A program made the position numbers and the translations under genes. Positions 57,278-64,000 of a stretch of DNA of 64,000 nucleotides are shown in pieces; position 1 is the stretch's first letter; every line of letters starts with the position of its first letter. The notes below the pieces were generated by a model, which saw nothing but the letters and a program-made list of their open reading frames with translations, had not been told where the DNA came from and made no database searches. Source of the DNA: Bradyrhizobium sp. SRL28 (lineage in GTDB: Bacteria; Pseudomonadota; Alphaproteobacteria; Rhizobiales; Xanthobacteraceae). The DNA lies in NCBI RefSeq assembly GCF_018596315.1, contig NZ_JAHEAG010000003.1:674180-738179 (forward strand), read 5' to 3'.

Positions 57278-58927
57278 ATGACTGATCCGGTTGAGACTCA
57301 AGTTCTTGTCGTTGGCGGAGGTCCGGTCGGACTGACCCTCGCGATGGATCTTGCCAAGCGGGGAATCCAAACAGTCGTTGCCGAGCTGCGGCACAAGGGC
57401 GAGCCTCCAAGCGTGAAATGCAATCACGTCTCGGCGCGGTCCATGGAAATTTTCAGGCGTCTCGGCGTCTCAAAGGCGATCCGGGAGGCCGGCCTGCCTG
57501 CCGACTACCCCAATGACGTTTCGTATCGGGTCAGCTTTGCTGGCAGGGAGCTGTCACGCATTCCTATTCCGTGCCGACGCGAACGGTATACGGCTCATGA
57601 AGGTCCGGACACCTGGTGGCCGACAGCCGAGCCCCCGCATCGGGTCAACCAAATCTACCTCGAACCGACGCTATCCGCGCACGCCGAGACGATCGCCGGC
57701 CTCACACTGCTCAATCGCGTTGAGATCAATTCCTTTGAGCAAACGCCTGAGGGCGTGACCGCGCAAGGCACCCAACTCGATAGCAATCAGCCGATCACGA
57801 TACGCGCCGACTTCCTTGTCGGGTGCGATGGCGGACGATCGGCCATTCGCAGGGCGATAGGTGCCACGCTATCCGGCACAGCCGAGGTTCAGCGCGTTCA
57901 ATCGACCTATATCCGCGCTCCCTCGCTTCTCTCCATGAGCAACCTTAAGCCGGCCTGGGCCACGTTTTCTCTCAACCCCGTCCGTTCCGGGAACGTCTAT
58001 GCAATCGACGGCCGCGAAACATGGCTCGTGCATAACTATCTGAAGCCAGGTGAACATGAGTTTGATTCGGTAGACCGGGACTGGGCTCTGCGGAAGATCC
58101 TTGGTGTCGGCGCCGATTTTTCATACGAGATTATTCGCAAGGAAGACTGGATCGGCCGCCGGCTGGTTGCGGATAAATTTCGTGAAGGCCGGGTGTTCAT
58201 TTGCGGGGACGCAGCCCATCTGTGGGTGCCGATGGCGGGATACGGCATGAATGCCGGCATCGCCGATGCGGCCAACCTGGCCTGGCTGTTGGCAGCTCAT
58301 CTGTCGGGCTGGGCTCCACCCGGCATCCTCGACGCGCATGAGGCGGAACGCTTGCCCATTACCGAGCAGGTATCCGTGTTTGCAATGAACCACGCCCTTT
58401 CGCTTTCGCGCCAGAGAAGCGAAGTCCCTGATAATATCGATGCCAACGATGAGGCCGGTGAGCAGGCAAGGATTGCGCTGGGCAAAAGGGCTTACGATCT
58501 GAATGTTCAGCAGTACTGCTGCGGCGGGCTGAATTTTGGATACTACTACGACAAATCGCCGATCATCGCGTATGACGAAGGAACTCCGCCGACCTACGGC
58601 ATGGCGGACTTCACTCCCTCTACAGTGCCGGGCTGTCGCGTCCCGCACATCTGGTTGAACGATGGACGCTCGCTCTATGACGCGCTTGGTCCGGATTACA
58701 CGCTCCTGCGCTTCGATACCGCGGTCGATGTTTCGGAATTGATGTCGGAAGCGGCTCGCGCGCGGGTGCCCATCAAGCTGCTGGATGTCACATCCAGCGA
58801 AAGCGCCGGCATCTACGATCATTCGCTGGTCCTGGCACGTCCCGATCAGCACGTAGCCTGGCGAGGCGATCTCCCTCCAAAGGATCCCCGAGAGCTTGTC
58901 GATTTGATTTCCGGGCGTCGTGATTAG
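57278..58927 (+). CDS. FAD-dependent aromatic monooxygenase, second copy in cluster
   Basis: The 549-residue class A flavin hydroxylase from ATG 57278 (a GTG at 57269 is a poorer alternative) has QVLVVGGGPVGLTLAMDLAK, the DG motif FLVGCDGGRSAIRRAIG, and VFICGDAAHLWVPMAGYGMN, followed by the usual C-terminal thioredoxin-like part with LVLARPDQHVAWRGD. It is a diverged relative of the hydroxylase at 52816-54417, not a recent copy; the C-terminal RPDQ-x-VAW motif is common to both. Only 15 bp separate it from the TTT binding protein. It probably hydroxylates a ring intermediate of the same pathway. Confidence 0.9.
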   Translation: MTDPVETQVLVVGGGPVGLTLAMDLAKRGIQTVVAELRHKGEPPSVKCNHVSARSMEIFRRLGVSKAIREAGLPADYPNDVSYRVSFAGRELSRIPIPCRRERYTAHEGPDTWWPTAEPPHRVNQIYLEPTLSAHAETIAGLTLLNRVEINSFEQTPEGVTAQGTQLDSNQPITIRADFLVGCDGGRSAIRRAIGATLSGTAEVQRVQSTYIRAPSLLSMSNLKPAWATFSLNPVRSGNVYAIDGRETWLVHNYLKPGEHEFDSVDRDWALRKILGVGADFSYEIIRKEDWIGRRLVADKFREGRVFICGDAAHLWVPMAGYGMNAGIADAANLAWLLAAHLSGWAPPGILDAHEAERLPITEQVSVFAMNHALSLSRQRSEVPDNIDANDEAGEQARIALGKRAYDLNVQQYCCGGLNFGYYYDKSPIIAYDEGTPPTYGMADFTPSTVPGCRVPHIWLNDGRSLYDALGPDYTLLRFDTAVDVSELMSEAARARVPIKLLDVTSSESAGIYDHSLVLARPDQHVAWRGDLPPKDPRELVDLISGRRD

Positions 58928-59159
58928 TTAGTGCGGGCGGGAGCTTGACTGGAAACGAGCTTTCCAGCCTCTGCGTTGCCTTCGGTGTAACGCGGGGCAG
59001 CAGGCCTTTGCTTCGGCATCGTGCTTGATCGCACGCCTTTCACGGCGGAGCGTCAGGTAGCCAGCACTTGTTTCGATGGCGTCGATGCCGGGCCAGACGC
59101 CCGCAAGGCCGCAGACGGCCTTCATGGAAATTTCGTGGAGTGTGGCTTGCCGAGCCGTA

Positions 59160-59174
59160 GCTTGCGAAGCAAGC
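59160..59174. repeat. Hairpin at the 3' side of tRNA-Val
   Basis: GCTTGC-GAA-GCAAGC is a perfect hairpin 6 bp beyond the tRNA 3' end on the minus strand. It could mark the end of the tRNA transcript, though no T-tract follows. The 230 bp further left, to 58928, hold no gene. Confidence 0.45.
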
Positions 59175-59180
59175 GAAGGC

Positions 59181-59255
59181 TGGTGGGCGCGACAGGGATC
59201 GAACCTGTGACCCCTACCATGTCAAGGTAGTGCTCTCCCGCTGAGCTACGCGCCC
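59181..59255 (-). tRNA. tRNA-Val (anticodon GAC)
   Basis: The minus strand reads GGGCGCGTAGCTCAGCGGGA and folds as a cloverleaf: acceptor GGGCGCG/CGCGCCC, D arm GCTC...GAGC, anticodon stem CTACC/GGTAG with loop TTGACAT giving anticodon GAC, T arm with GGTTCGATCCC, and an encoded 3' CCA. It is intact and would read GTC and GTT codons. A GGGATGA/TCATCCC hairpin lies at 59262-59279 in its leader. No integrase or attachment-site duplication is seen beside it. Confidence 0.97.
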
Positions 59256-59389
59256 CAGAATGGGATGACCGATCATCCCGCTCCAGCTTTATTCGTATTG
59301 GGTGGGGTCCGTATATCGGCTCCAAAGCGCCCCCGCAAGGACGCTTGGCAGTAATTTCTGACGTGATTCAGCGCGAAATCGACGCCGAA

Positions 59390-59749
59390 TCAGGCCGCCA
59401 GCATCTTGTTCACTTCGTTGACCAGTTCGCGGAGGTGAACCGGCTTGGCCAGCACTTTGGCGTTCTTGGGCGCTTCCGAATCGGAGTTCAGCGCGACCGC
59501 AGCAAAGCCGGTGATGAACATGATCTTGATGTCGGGGTCGAGTTCCGAGGCGCGGCGCGCCAGCTCGATGCCGTCCATTTCCGGCATCACGATATCGGTG
59601 AGCAGCATCTCGAACGGCTCCTCGCGCAGCCGCTGATAGGCCGACATGCCGTTGTCGTGGGGCGAGACCTGAAACCCCGCGTTTTCCAGCGCCTTAACCA
59701 GGAAGCGGCGCATGTCGTTGTCGTCTTCGGCGAGGAGGATCTTGTGCAT
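59390..59749 (-). CDS. cpdR: Single-domain response regulator CpdR
   Basis: The 119-residue protein is a stand-alone receiver domain: acidic pocket D9-D10, phospho-acceptor D52 in LLTDIVMPEMDG, Thr80 in MFITGF, and Lys102 in VLAKPVHL. Sequence and length match CpdR of alphaproteobacteria, which, when unphosphorylated, acts as an adaptor delivering PdeA, CtrA-pathway proteins and other substrates to the ClpXP protease; CckA-ChpT supplies the phosphate. ATG 59749 (MHKILL) fits the family; six more upstream codons are open. It is followed by tRNA-Val and is divergent from the N-formylglutamate amidohydrolase gene, an arrangement I believe is common in Rhizobiales. Confidence 0.9.
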   Translation of the reverse strand: MHKILLAEDDNDMRRFLVKALENAGFQVSPHDNGMSAYQRLREEPFEMLLTDIVMPEMDGIELARRASELDPDIKIMFITGFAAVALNSDSEAPKNAKVLAKPVHLRELVNEVNKMLAA

Positions 59750-59767
59750 GGCGGTCAGTCGTCGCAT

Positions 59768-60070
59768 CCGGCTTGGAGGATCATTGGCACACTAAGCGCC
59801 CCAGAGGGTAAATTTCGGGTGAAAGGTAATTGCTTCCTGACGGCAGCGAGCGGCGCTATTTCTGTAGCGAAACGTACCAAGATCGATCAAGGCGGCGCTT
59901 TTCGGGCGTTTGCGACAACTTCCAGGAAGGACGGCGGCTTTTTTCGCTTGGCAGAATGATTACGATTACGGACAATACATCCTTACAAGCCCTGCCCTTC
60001 GCCGACAAAATCGGTCGCGTGATCGATCGGCCCAAAGGGAATGCGGACATTCAAGGGACGACGCCCCACG
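59768..60070. other. Divergent intergenic region between cpdR and N-formylglutamate amidohydrolase
   Basis: The 303-bp gap shows no gene. It is AT-richer than its surroundings near 59815-59835 and 59950-59990, where promoters of the divergent genes are expected. No convincing palindromic operator stands out. Confidence 0.5.
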
Positions 60071-60958
60071 ATGACCCAGTTTGATGGCGAGCTGTCGCCC
60101 CCGTTCGAGATCGTGGAGCCGGCGCATTGGCGGGCTCCGATCATCTTCAACTCGCCCCATTCCGGCTCGGTCTATCCGCCCGAATTTCTTAACGCGTCCC
60201 GGATCGACCTTCCCGCGCTGCGCCGCTCCGAGGATTCGTTCATGGACGAATTGATCGGAGACCTGAGCGAACGGGGCTTTCCGACGGTCCGGGTCAATTT
60301 CCCCCGCTCCTATGTCGACGTGAACCGCGAGCCCTATGAGCTGGATCCGCGGATGTTCACCGGACGCCTGCCGAGCTTCGCCAATACCCGCTCGATGCGG
60401 GTTGCAGGCGGCCTCGGCACTATCCCGCGCGTGGTTGGCGACGGGCAGGAAATCTATCGCGAGCGGCTTTCCGTGGACGACGCGCTGGGGCGGATCGAGG
60501 CGCTCTACAAGCCGTATCACCGGGCGCTGCGGCGGCTGATCAACAAGGCCCATCAGGCGTTCGGAACCGTGATCCTGGTGGATTGCCATTCGATGCCGTC
60601 GGTCGGGGTGTCGCGCGACGAGCCGCGGCGGCCCGATATCGTGATCGGCGACCGCTACGGCACCAGTTGCGCGAGCCTGCTGCCCGACGTCGTCGAGGAA
60701 ATCATGAGCGGGCTCGGCTATTCGATCGGCCGCAACAAGCCCTATGCCGGCGGCTTCATCACCGAGCATTACGGCAACCCGGCCAGCGGATTGCACACCG
60801 TGCAGCTCGAACTCAACCGCGCGATCTATATGGACGAGCGGCGCCGCGAGCGCAGCCCGCGCTTTGCGCAAGTGGCCACCGATTTCGCCGCGCTCGCCGA
60901 TGCGCTGGCCCAAGTGCCGCTCGGGGATCTCGGGCCGTTTCAGGCGGCTGCGGAGTAA
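60071..60958 (+). CDS. N-formylglutamate amidohydrolase family protein
   Basis: The 295-residue enzyme has the FGase family pattern. PIIFNSPHSGSVYPPEF carries the N-terminal ligand His, SEDSFMDELIGD follows, then FPRSYVDVNREPYELDP, and ILVDCHSMPSVGVSRDEPRR with the metal-binding DCHS. The FGase reaction is N-formylglutamate plus water giving formate plus glutamate, the last step of one histidine degradation route. No hut genes are adjacent, so it may act on another N-formyl or N-acyl amino acid. ATG 60071 is preferred over an in-frame ATG at 60041. A long palindromic repeat follows it. Confidence 0.88.
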   Translation: MTQFDGELSPPFEIVEPAHWRAPIIFNSPHSGSVYPPEFLNASRIDLPALRRSEDSFMDELIGDLSERGFPTVRVNFPRSYVDVNREPYELDPRMFTGRLPSFANTRSMRVAGGLGTIPRVVGDGQEIYRERLSVDDALGRIEALYKPYHRALRRLINKAHQAFGTVILVDCHSMPSVGVSRDEPRRPDIVIGDRYGTSCASLLPDVVEEIMSGLGYSIGRNKPYAGGFITEHYGNPASGLHTVQLELNRAIYMDERRRERSPRFAQVATDFAALADALAQVPLGDLGPFQAAAE

Positions 60959-60972
60959 AAGCTCTTACTCAC

Positions 60973-61079
60973 CGTCATTCCGGGGCGCGCGAAGCGCGAG
61001 CCCGGAATCCATTTAACCGCCCGCGCATGTAGCCCGATGGATTCCGGGCTCGCGCCAAGAGGCGCGCCCCGGAATGACG
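60973..61079. repeat. Long palindromic intergenic repeat (family D)
   Basis: CGTCATTCCGGGGCGCGC at the left pairs with GCGCGCCCCGGAATGACG at the right, with further inner arms CGAGCCCGGAATCCAT/ATGGATTCCGGGCTCG. This 107-bp element is a typical dispersed palindrome of these genomes. It separates the amidohydrolase gene from the sRNA gene. Confidence 0.9.
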
Positions 61080-61100
61080 GGAGGGGGAAGAGAGCGCCCA

Positions 61101-61135
61101 AAAGAAAAAAGGGCCGCTTGAAGAACAAGCGGCCC
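61101..61135 (-). terminator. Rho-independent terminator of the small RNA
   Basis: Read on the minus strand, GGGCCGCTTG-TTCTT-CAAGCGGCCC (61135-61111) is a perfect 10-bp stem and is followed by TTTTTTCTTT (61110-61101). This is the clearest intrinsic terminator in the window. Confidence 0.92.
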
Positions 61136-61191
61136 AAGTCTAGGGAGGAAACGCCCAAGGAGGGCAGCGATAGGGCGAGGCCCTACCGCAC
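61104..61191 (-). ncRNA. mmgR: MmgR/alpha-r8-like trans-acting small RNA
   Basis: On the minus strand a promoter-like pair, CTTGCG (61227-61222) and CATATT (61203-61198) with an 18-bp spacer, is followed by an RNA of about 88 nt. It folds as stem TAGGG/CCCTA, stem GCCC-TCCTT-GGGC, a single-stranded stretch TTTCCTCCCT, then a terminator hairpin. The ten-base TTTCCTCCCT stretch placed between a stem-loop and the terminator is the hallmark I recall for the MmgR (alpha-r8) family of Rhizobiales, linked to polyhydroxybutyrate control in Sinorhizobium. The CCTCC motifs could pair with Shine-Dalgarno sequences of target mRNAs. Exact ends are estimated. Confidence 0.75.
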
Positions 61192-61197
61192 CGCAAC

Positions 61198-61227
61198 AAT
61201 ATGCGGCCGCGCTGCACAAAACGCAAG
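61198..61227 (-). promoter_or_regulatory. Promoter of the small RNA
   Basis: The minus-strand hexamers CTTGCG and CATATT, 18 bp apart, resemble the alphaproteobacterial housekeeping promoter (CTTGAC / CTATAT-like). Transcription would begin about 7 nt downstream, near 61191. Confidence 0.6.
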
Positions 61228-61553
61228 GGTTTTTGGATCGGTTCCCGCCCAAAGTGGAACAGGATGGCGGATCGGCAACACAGCAGACGACTGGAGTTTA
61301 TCTAAGCAATATCAAAAGCTTGCTGCATTCGCTCGGCCAGTTCCGTGCTCACTGCAGTGCTGGTATGCCAAAACTCGCAACTTCGTGATGGCAGGGCTAA
61401 CCAAAAATCCACGCTTAACGAAGCCTTTTCGAAAGCCGATTCGAAAGCCAGATCGCAATACGAATGGGAATAACGCGCCGTCGGCGGTGCGCGACGATGC
61501 GGATTGGGCTAGGCAAGAGGCGATTATTTTTCTCCTGGCGGTAAGGGACAGCC
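61228..61553. other. Intergenic region upstream of the hisN-like gene
   Basis: No gene is recognised in this 326-bp stretch. A plus-strand open frame crosses it but has no family character. GGTTCCCGCCCAAAGTGGAAC (around 61240-61260) resembles part of a dispersed rhizobial repeat also seen near 40860. GGTAAGGGACAGCC precedes the GTG of the next gene. Confidence 0.5.
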
Positions 61554-62333
61554 GTGACGGTCATCGATTTCACAGCCTTCATCGGCCGCCTCGCGACCGC
61601 GTCCGGCGAAACCATCCTGCCGTTCTTCCGGACCTCGCTCTCCATCGACAACAAGAGCGCGAGCGATTTCGATCCCGTCACCGAGGCCGACCGCGCCGCC
61701 GAAGCGGTGATGCGCCGCCTGATCAAGGCCAACTTTCCCCAGCACGGCATCGTCGGCGAGGAGTTCGGCAACGAGCGCGAGGACGCCGAATATGTCTGGG
61801 TGCTGGATCCGATCGACGGCACCAAATCCTTCATCGCGGGATTTCCGATCTGGGGCACGCTGATCGCGCTGTTGCACAAGGGCACGCCGGTGTTCGGCAT
61901 GATGCACCAGCCCTATATCGGCGAGCGCTTTTCCGGCGACTCTGGCTCGGCGCAGTATTCCGGGCCGTCCGGTGAGCGGCGCTTGACGGTGCGGCGCTGC
62001 GCGACGCTGAAGGAAGCGACCTCCTACACCACGAGCCCGCTATTGATGAACGCCGCCGACCGCGAGATCTTCGGTCGGGTCGAGAATGCAGTGAAGCTGT
62101 CGCGCTATGGCGGCGACTGCTATTCCTACTGCATGCTGGCGGCCGGCCATCTCGACCTCGTGGTCGAGACCGAACTCAAGCCCTACGACATCGCGGCCTT
62201 GATCCCGATCGTCACCGGCGCCGGCGGCATCGTCACCAACTGGGAAGGCAAGCCCGCCCAGAGCGGCGGCCGCGTCGTCGCCGCCGGCGACGCCCGCGTG
62301 CACGAGGCCACGCTGAAATTGTTGAACGCCTAG
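61554..62333 (+). CDS. hisN: Inositol-monophosphatase-family protein, histidinol-phosphatase HisN-like
   Basis: The 259-residue Mg2+-dependent phosphatase has the family motifs VTEADRAAEAVMRRL, the metal-binding Glu in GIVGEEFGNE, DPIDGTKSFIAGFPIWGTLI, and a late KPYDIAALIPIVTGAGG with the last Asp ligand. The sequence style fits HisN-type histinol-phosphate phosphatases (histidinol-phosphate to histidinol) of actinobacteria and alphaproteobacteria, rather than SuhB. The start is GTG 61554 with AAGGGACAGCC upstream. The next gene, 20 bp downstream, is an isochorismatase-like hydrolase, probably on the same transcript. Distinguishing HisN from general inositol phosphatases needs comparison with characterised enzymes. 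Confidence 0.87.
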   Translation: MTVIDFTAFIGRLATASGETILPFFRTSLSIDNKSASDFDPVTEADRAAEAVMRRLIKANFPQHGIVGEEFGNEREDAEYVWVLDPIDGTKSFIAGFPIWGTLIALLHKGTPVFGMMHQPYIGERFSGDSGSAQYSGPSGERRLTVRRCATLKEATSYTTSPLLMNAADREIFGRVENAVKLSRYGGDCYSYCMLAAGHLDLVVETELKPYDIAALIPIVTGAGGIVTNWEGKPAQSGGRVVAAGDARVHEATLKLLNA

Positions 62334-62353
62334 AGGCGAACCCGCAGAACCCG

Positions 62354-62869
62354 ATGGATGCATTGATCGTCGTCGATATGCAGGTCGGGCTCCTCAATGG
62401 GGAGCCGAAGCACGATCTGCGCGGCGTCATCGAACGAATCAACCGGCTCGCCGCGAAGGTACGCGAACGGTCCGGCGTGGTGATTTTCGTGCAGCATTGC
62501 AGTGGCGCGGAAGACGATTTCGTGCCGGGCACGCCGGGCTGGGCGCTTCTGCCAGAGTTCGATCGCGCGGCTGCCGACATCGTCATTCGCAAGACCATGA
62601 ACGATCCCTTCGTCGGCACCGACCTGAAAGAAATTGCGCCGGAGCGCGTCTTCATCACGGGATGGGCAACCGATCTTTGCGTCGATGCAACCGTCCGATC
62701 GGCCGTTTCAAGTCATCATAACGTCGTGGTGGTGACCGACGGCCATACCCTGAACGACCGGCCGCACCTCGACGCGGCGAACGTCATTCGTCACCACCAC
62801 TGGGTCTGGGGCAATCTGATCACCCAACGATCAGTCAGGCTCGCGCGTACGGACGAACTCCTGCTTTGA
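62354..62869 (+). CDS. Isochorismatase-like cysteine hydrolase
   Basis: The 171-residue protein has the cysteine hydrolase triad D8 (IVVDMQ), K80 (VIRKTMNDPF) and C109 (ATDLCVDATV) preceded by ITGWATD, which typically carries the cis-peptide. Family members hydrolyse amides such as nicotinamide, N-carbamoyl compounds or biuret, or vinyl ethers such as isochorismate. The compact length resembles nicotinamidase-type and YcaC-like proteins. It starts 20 bp after the hisN-like gene. The substrate cannot be assigned. Confidence 0.9.
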   Translation: MDALIVVDMQVGLLNGEPKHDLRGVIERINRLAAKVRERSGVVIFVQHCSGAEDDFVPGTPGWALLPEFDRAAADIVIRKTMNDPFVGTDLKEIAPERVFITGWATDLCVDATVRSAVSSHHNVVVVTDGHTLNDRPHLDAANVIRHHHWVWGNLITQRSVRLARTDELLL

Positions 62870-62971
62870 CGGGCTGACCCCCGCCACAACCAACCGGGCC
62901 TTGCATCGAACAGTTCATCGCGTACGATGTCCCTCGAACACGCACAATAGATGCGGGATCGGGGAGCATTC

Positions 62972-63940
62972 ATGAGACTTCTGAGCGGGCTGCTTGCCGG
63001 ACTGACGCTGCTGCTATTACCGGCTCTGGCCTCCGCGCAGGATTTCCCCGCAAAACCGATCAAGCTGATCGTGCCATTCCCCGCCGGTGGACCCAATGAC
63101 ATCATCGCGCGCGTGATCGGCCAGCGCATGTCCGAGATTACCAAACAGCCGGTGCTGATCGACAACCGCGGCGGCCAGGGCGGCGTGCTCGGCACCGACG
63201 CGGTCGCGAAGGCCCCACCCGACGGCTACACCATCGCGATCTCGAGCGCGGGCGCGCTCGCCATCAGCCCGAGCATGGAAAGGGTCGCCTACGATACGCT
63301 GAAGGACTTCGCGCCGGTGACCCTGGTCGCCACCGTTCCCGAGATGCTGGTGGTCGCGACCAACGTCCCCGCCAAGGACATGAAAGAACTGATCGCGCTC
63401 GCCAAGGCGCAGCCGGGGAAACTGAATTTCGCCTCGTCCGGTCCCGGCAGCCTGCCGCATCTGGCGGGCGAACTGCTCAAGCTGACGGCCAATATCGACA
63501 TCGTGCACGTCCCCTACCGCGGCGCCGCGCCGGCGGTGAACGATTTGATTGGCCAGCAGGTGCAGATGACGTTCCTCGATCTGCCGGTGCTGTTGCCGCA
63601 GATCAAGGCCGGCACCCTGCGGCCGATCGCGGTCGGCGCGCCCGAGCGGGCGCCGACTGCGATCGAGGTGCCGACCACCACCGAGGCCGGAATGCCCGGC
63701 ATGATCATCGAGAACTGGTATGGCATGGTGGCGCCCGCCGCCACCCCGCCGGCGATCATCGCTCACCTGCACAGAATCACGACCGAAGCGATGGCCGATC
63801 CGACAGTAAAGGAAAAGCTCGCAGCCCAGGGCGCGACGCTGGTCGGTGACACGCCGGAGCATTTCCGCGGCTTCATCGACAGCGAAATCAAGAAGTGGGC
63901 GAAGGTGATCAAGGACGCAGGGGTCGTGACGACGAAGTGA
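62972..63940 (+). CDS. Tripartite tricarboxylate transporter (Bug/TctC family) substrate-binding protein
   Basis: The 322-residue periplasmic protein from ATG 62972 (TCGGGGAGCATTC upstream) has a signal peptide (about 1-22, ending ALASAQ). The family elements follow: FPAKPIKLIVPFPAGGPNDI, IDNRGGQGGVLGTDAVA, HVPYRGAAPAVNDLIGQQVQ and VPTTTEAGMPGMIIENWYG. An in-frame ATG at 62951 would add seven residues before the signal peptide and is less likely. It stands alone after the isochorismatase-like gene; the next 60 bp to the window edge show no gene start. It is the fifth Bug protein of the window. Ligand unknown. Confidence 0.92.
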   Translation: MRLLSGLLAGLTLLLLPALASAQDFPAKPIKLIVPFPAGGPNDIIARVIGQRMSEITKQPVLIDNRGGQGGVLGTDAVAKAPPDGYTIAISSAGALAISPSMERVAYDTLKDFAPVTLVATVPEMLVVATNVPAKDMKELIALAKAQPGKLNFASSGPGSLPHLAGELLKLTANIDIVHVPYRGAAPAVNDLIGQQVQMTFLDLPVLLPQIKAGTLRPIAVGAPERAPTAIEVPTTTEAGMPGMIIENWYGMVAPAATPPAIIAHLHRITTEAMADPTVKEKLAAQGATLVGDTPEHFRGFIDSEIKKWAKVIKDAGVVTTK

Positions 63941-64000
63941 GCATCACGGCGCGGCCCGCCGCGTCCCTCTCTATTACTGTGCTAAAGACGTGAAATAGCC

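Noticed and set aside
59181..59255. tRNA-Val as integration site of a genomic island
   Set aside because: No integrase gene, no direct repeat of the tRNA 3' end in the window, and both flanks look like ordinary chromosomal genes.

Overview
The window is GC-rich chromosomal DNA from an alphaproteobacterium, most likely a Bradyrhizobium-type member of the Rhizobiales. This is judged from protein style, the many tripartite-tricarboxylate-transporter (TTT) binding proteins, the intergenic palindromic repeats, a CpdR-type regulator and an MmgR-like small RNA; no 16S gene is present. Nearly all of the sequence is coding. I see no insertion sequence, integrase, prophage or CRISPR array.

Layout. 1-2.6 kb: a multi-GAF sensory protein on the minus strand that runs off the left edge. 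3-7.9 kb: a plus-strand catabolic cluster (Ldh-type dehydrogenase, flavin monooxygenase, FAH-family hydrolase, exported amidase). 8-12.3 kb: minus-strand LuxR-type regulator, TTT binding protein, membrane acyltransferase and exported serine hydrolase. 12.4-13.3 kb: AhpD-like protein plus exported cupin. 13.4-20.4 kb: D-amino-acid transaminase, a complete polar amino acid ABC transporter, and a LysR regulator divergent from a D-amino-acid-dehydrogenase-like gene. 20.6-23.7 kb: the only complete TTT transporter (TctC-TctB-TctA). 23.7-32 kb: M20 peptidase, flavin monooxygenase, enolase-superfamily enzyme, benzoylformate-decarboxylase-like enzyme, GFA protein and OYE reductase, with several palindromic repeats between them. 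32-36 kb: ModE-like regulator, SDR, zinc-ribbon protein, and a GNAT-like/membrane protein pair.

36-39.1 kb: a compact PspA-YiaAB membrane-stress-like module divergent from a TetR gene, with three copies of a palindromic operator between them. 39.2-44.5 kb: Rieske protein, two amidohydrolases, a secreted protein and a flavoprotein dehydrogenase. 45-50.7 kb: opgG-opgH glucan biosynthesis followed by a class III cyclase/TolB/TPR protein preceded by three 19-bp tandem repeats. 50.7-58.9 kb: an IclR-controlled catabolic cluster (two TTT binding proteins, two FAD hydroxylases, a TPP enzyme) with the same 24-bp operator on both sides of iclR. 59-64 kb: tRNA-Val(GAC), cpdR, N-formylglutamate amidohydrolase, an MmgR-like sRNA, histidinol-phosphatase-like protein, isochorismatase-like hydrolase and a fifth TTT binding protein.

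The window reads as a soil bacterium's accessory-metabolism region: scavenging of organic acids, D-amino acids and aromatics, with housekeeping genes at the right. The best candidates for less-described biology are the TetR/PspA/YiaAB module with its triple operator, the exact 182-residue GAF repeat array, the IclR twin operator, the GNAT-membrane protein pair, and the tandem repeats ahead of the cyclase. Coordinates come from reading the sequence. Family assignments rest on motif recognition without database searches.
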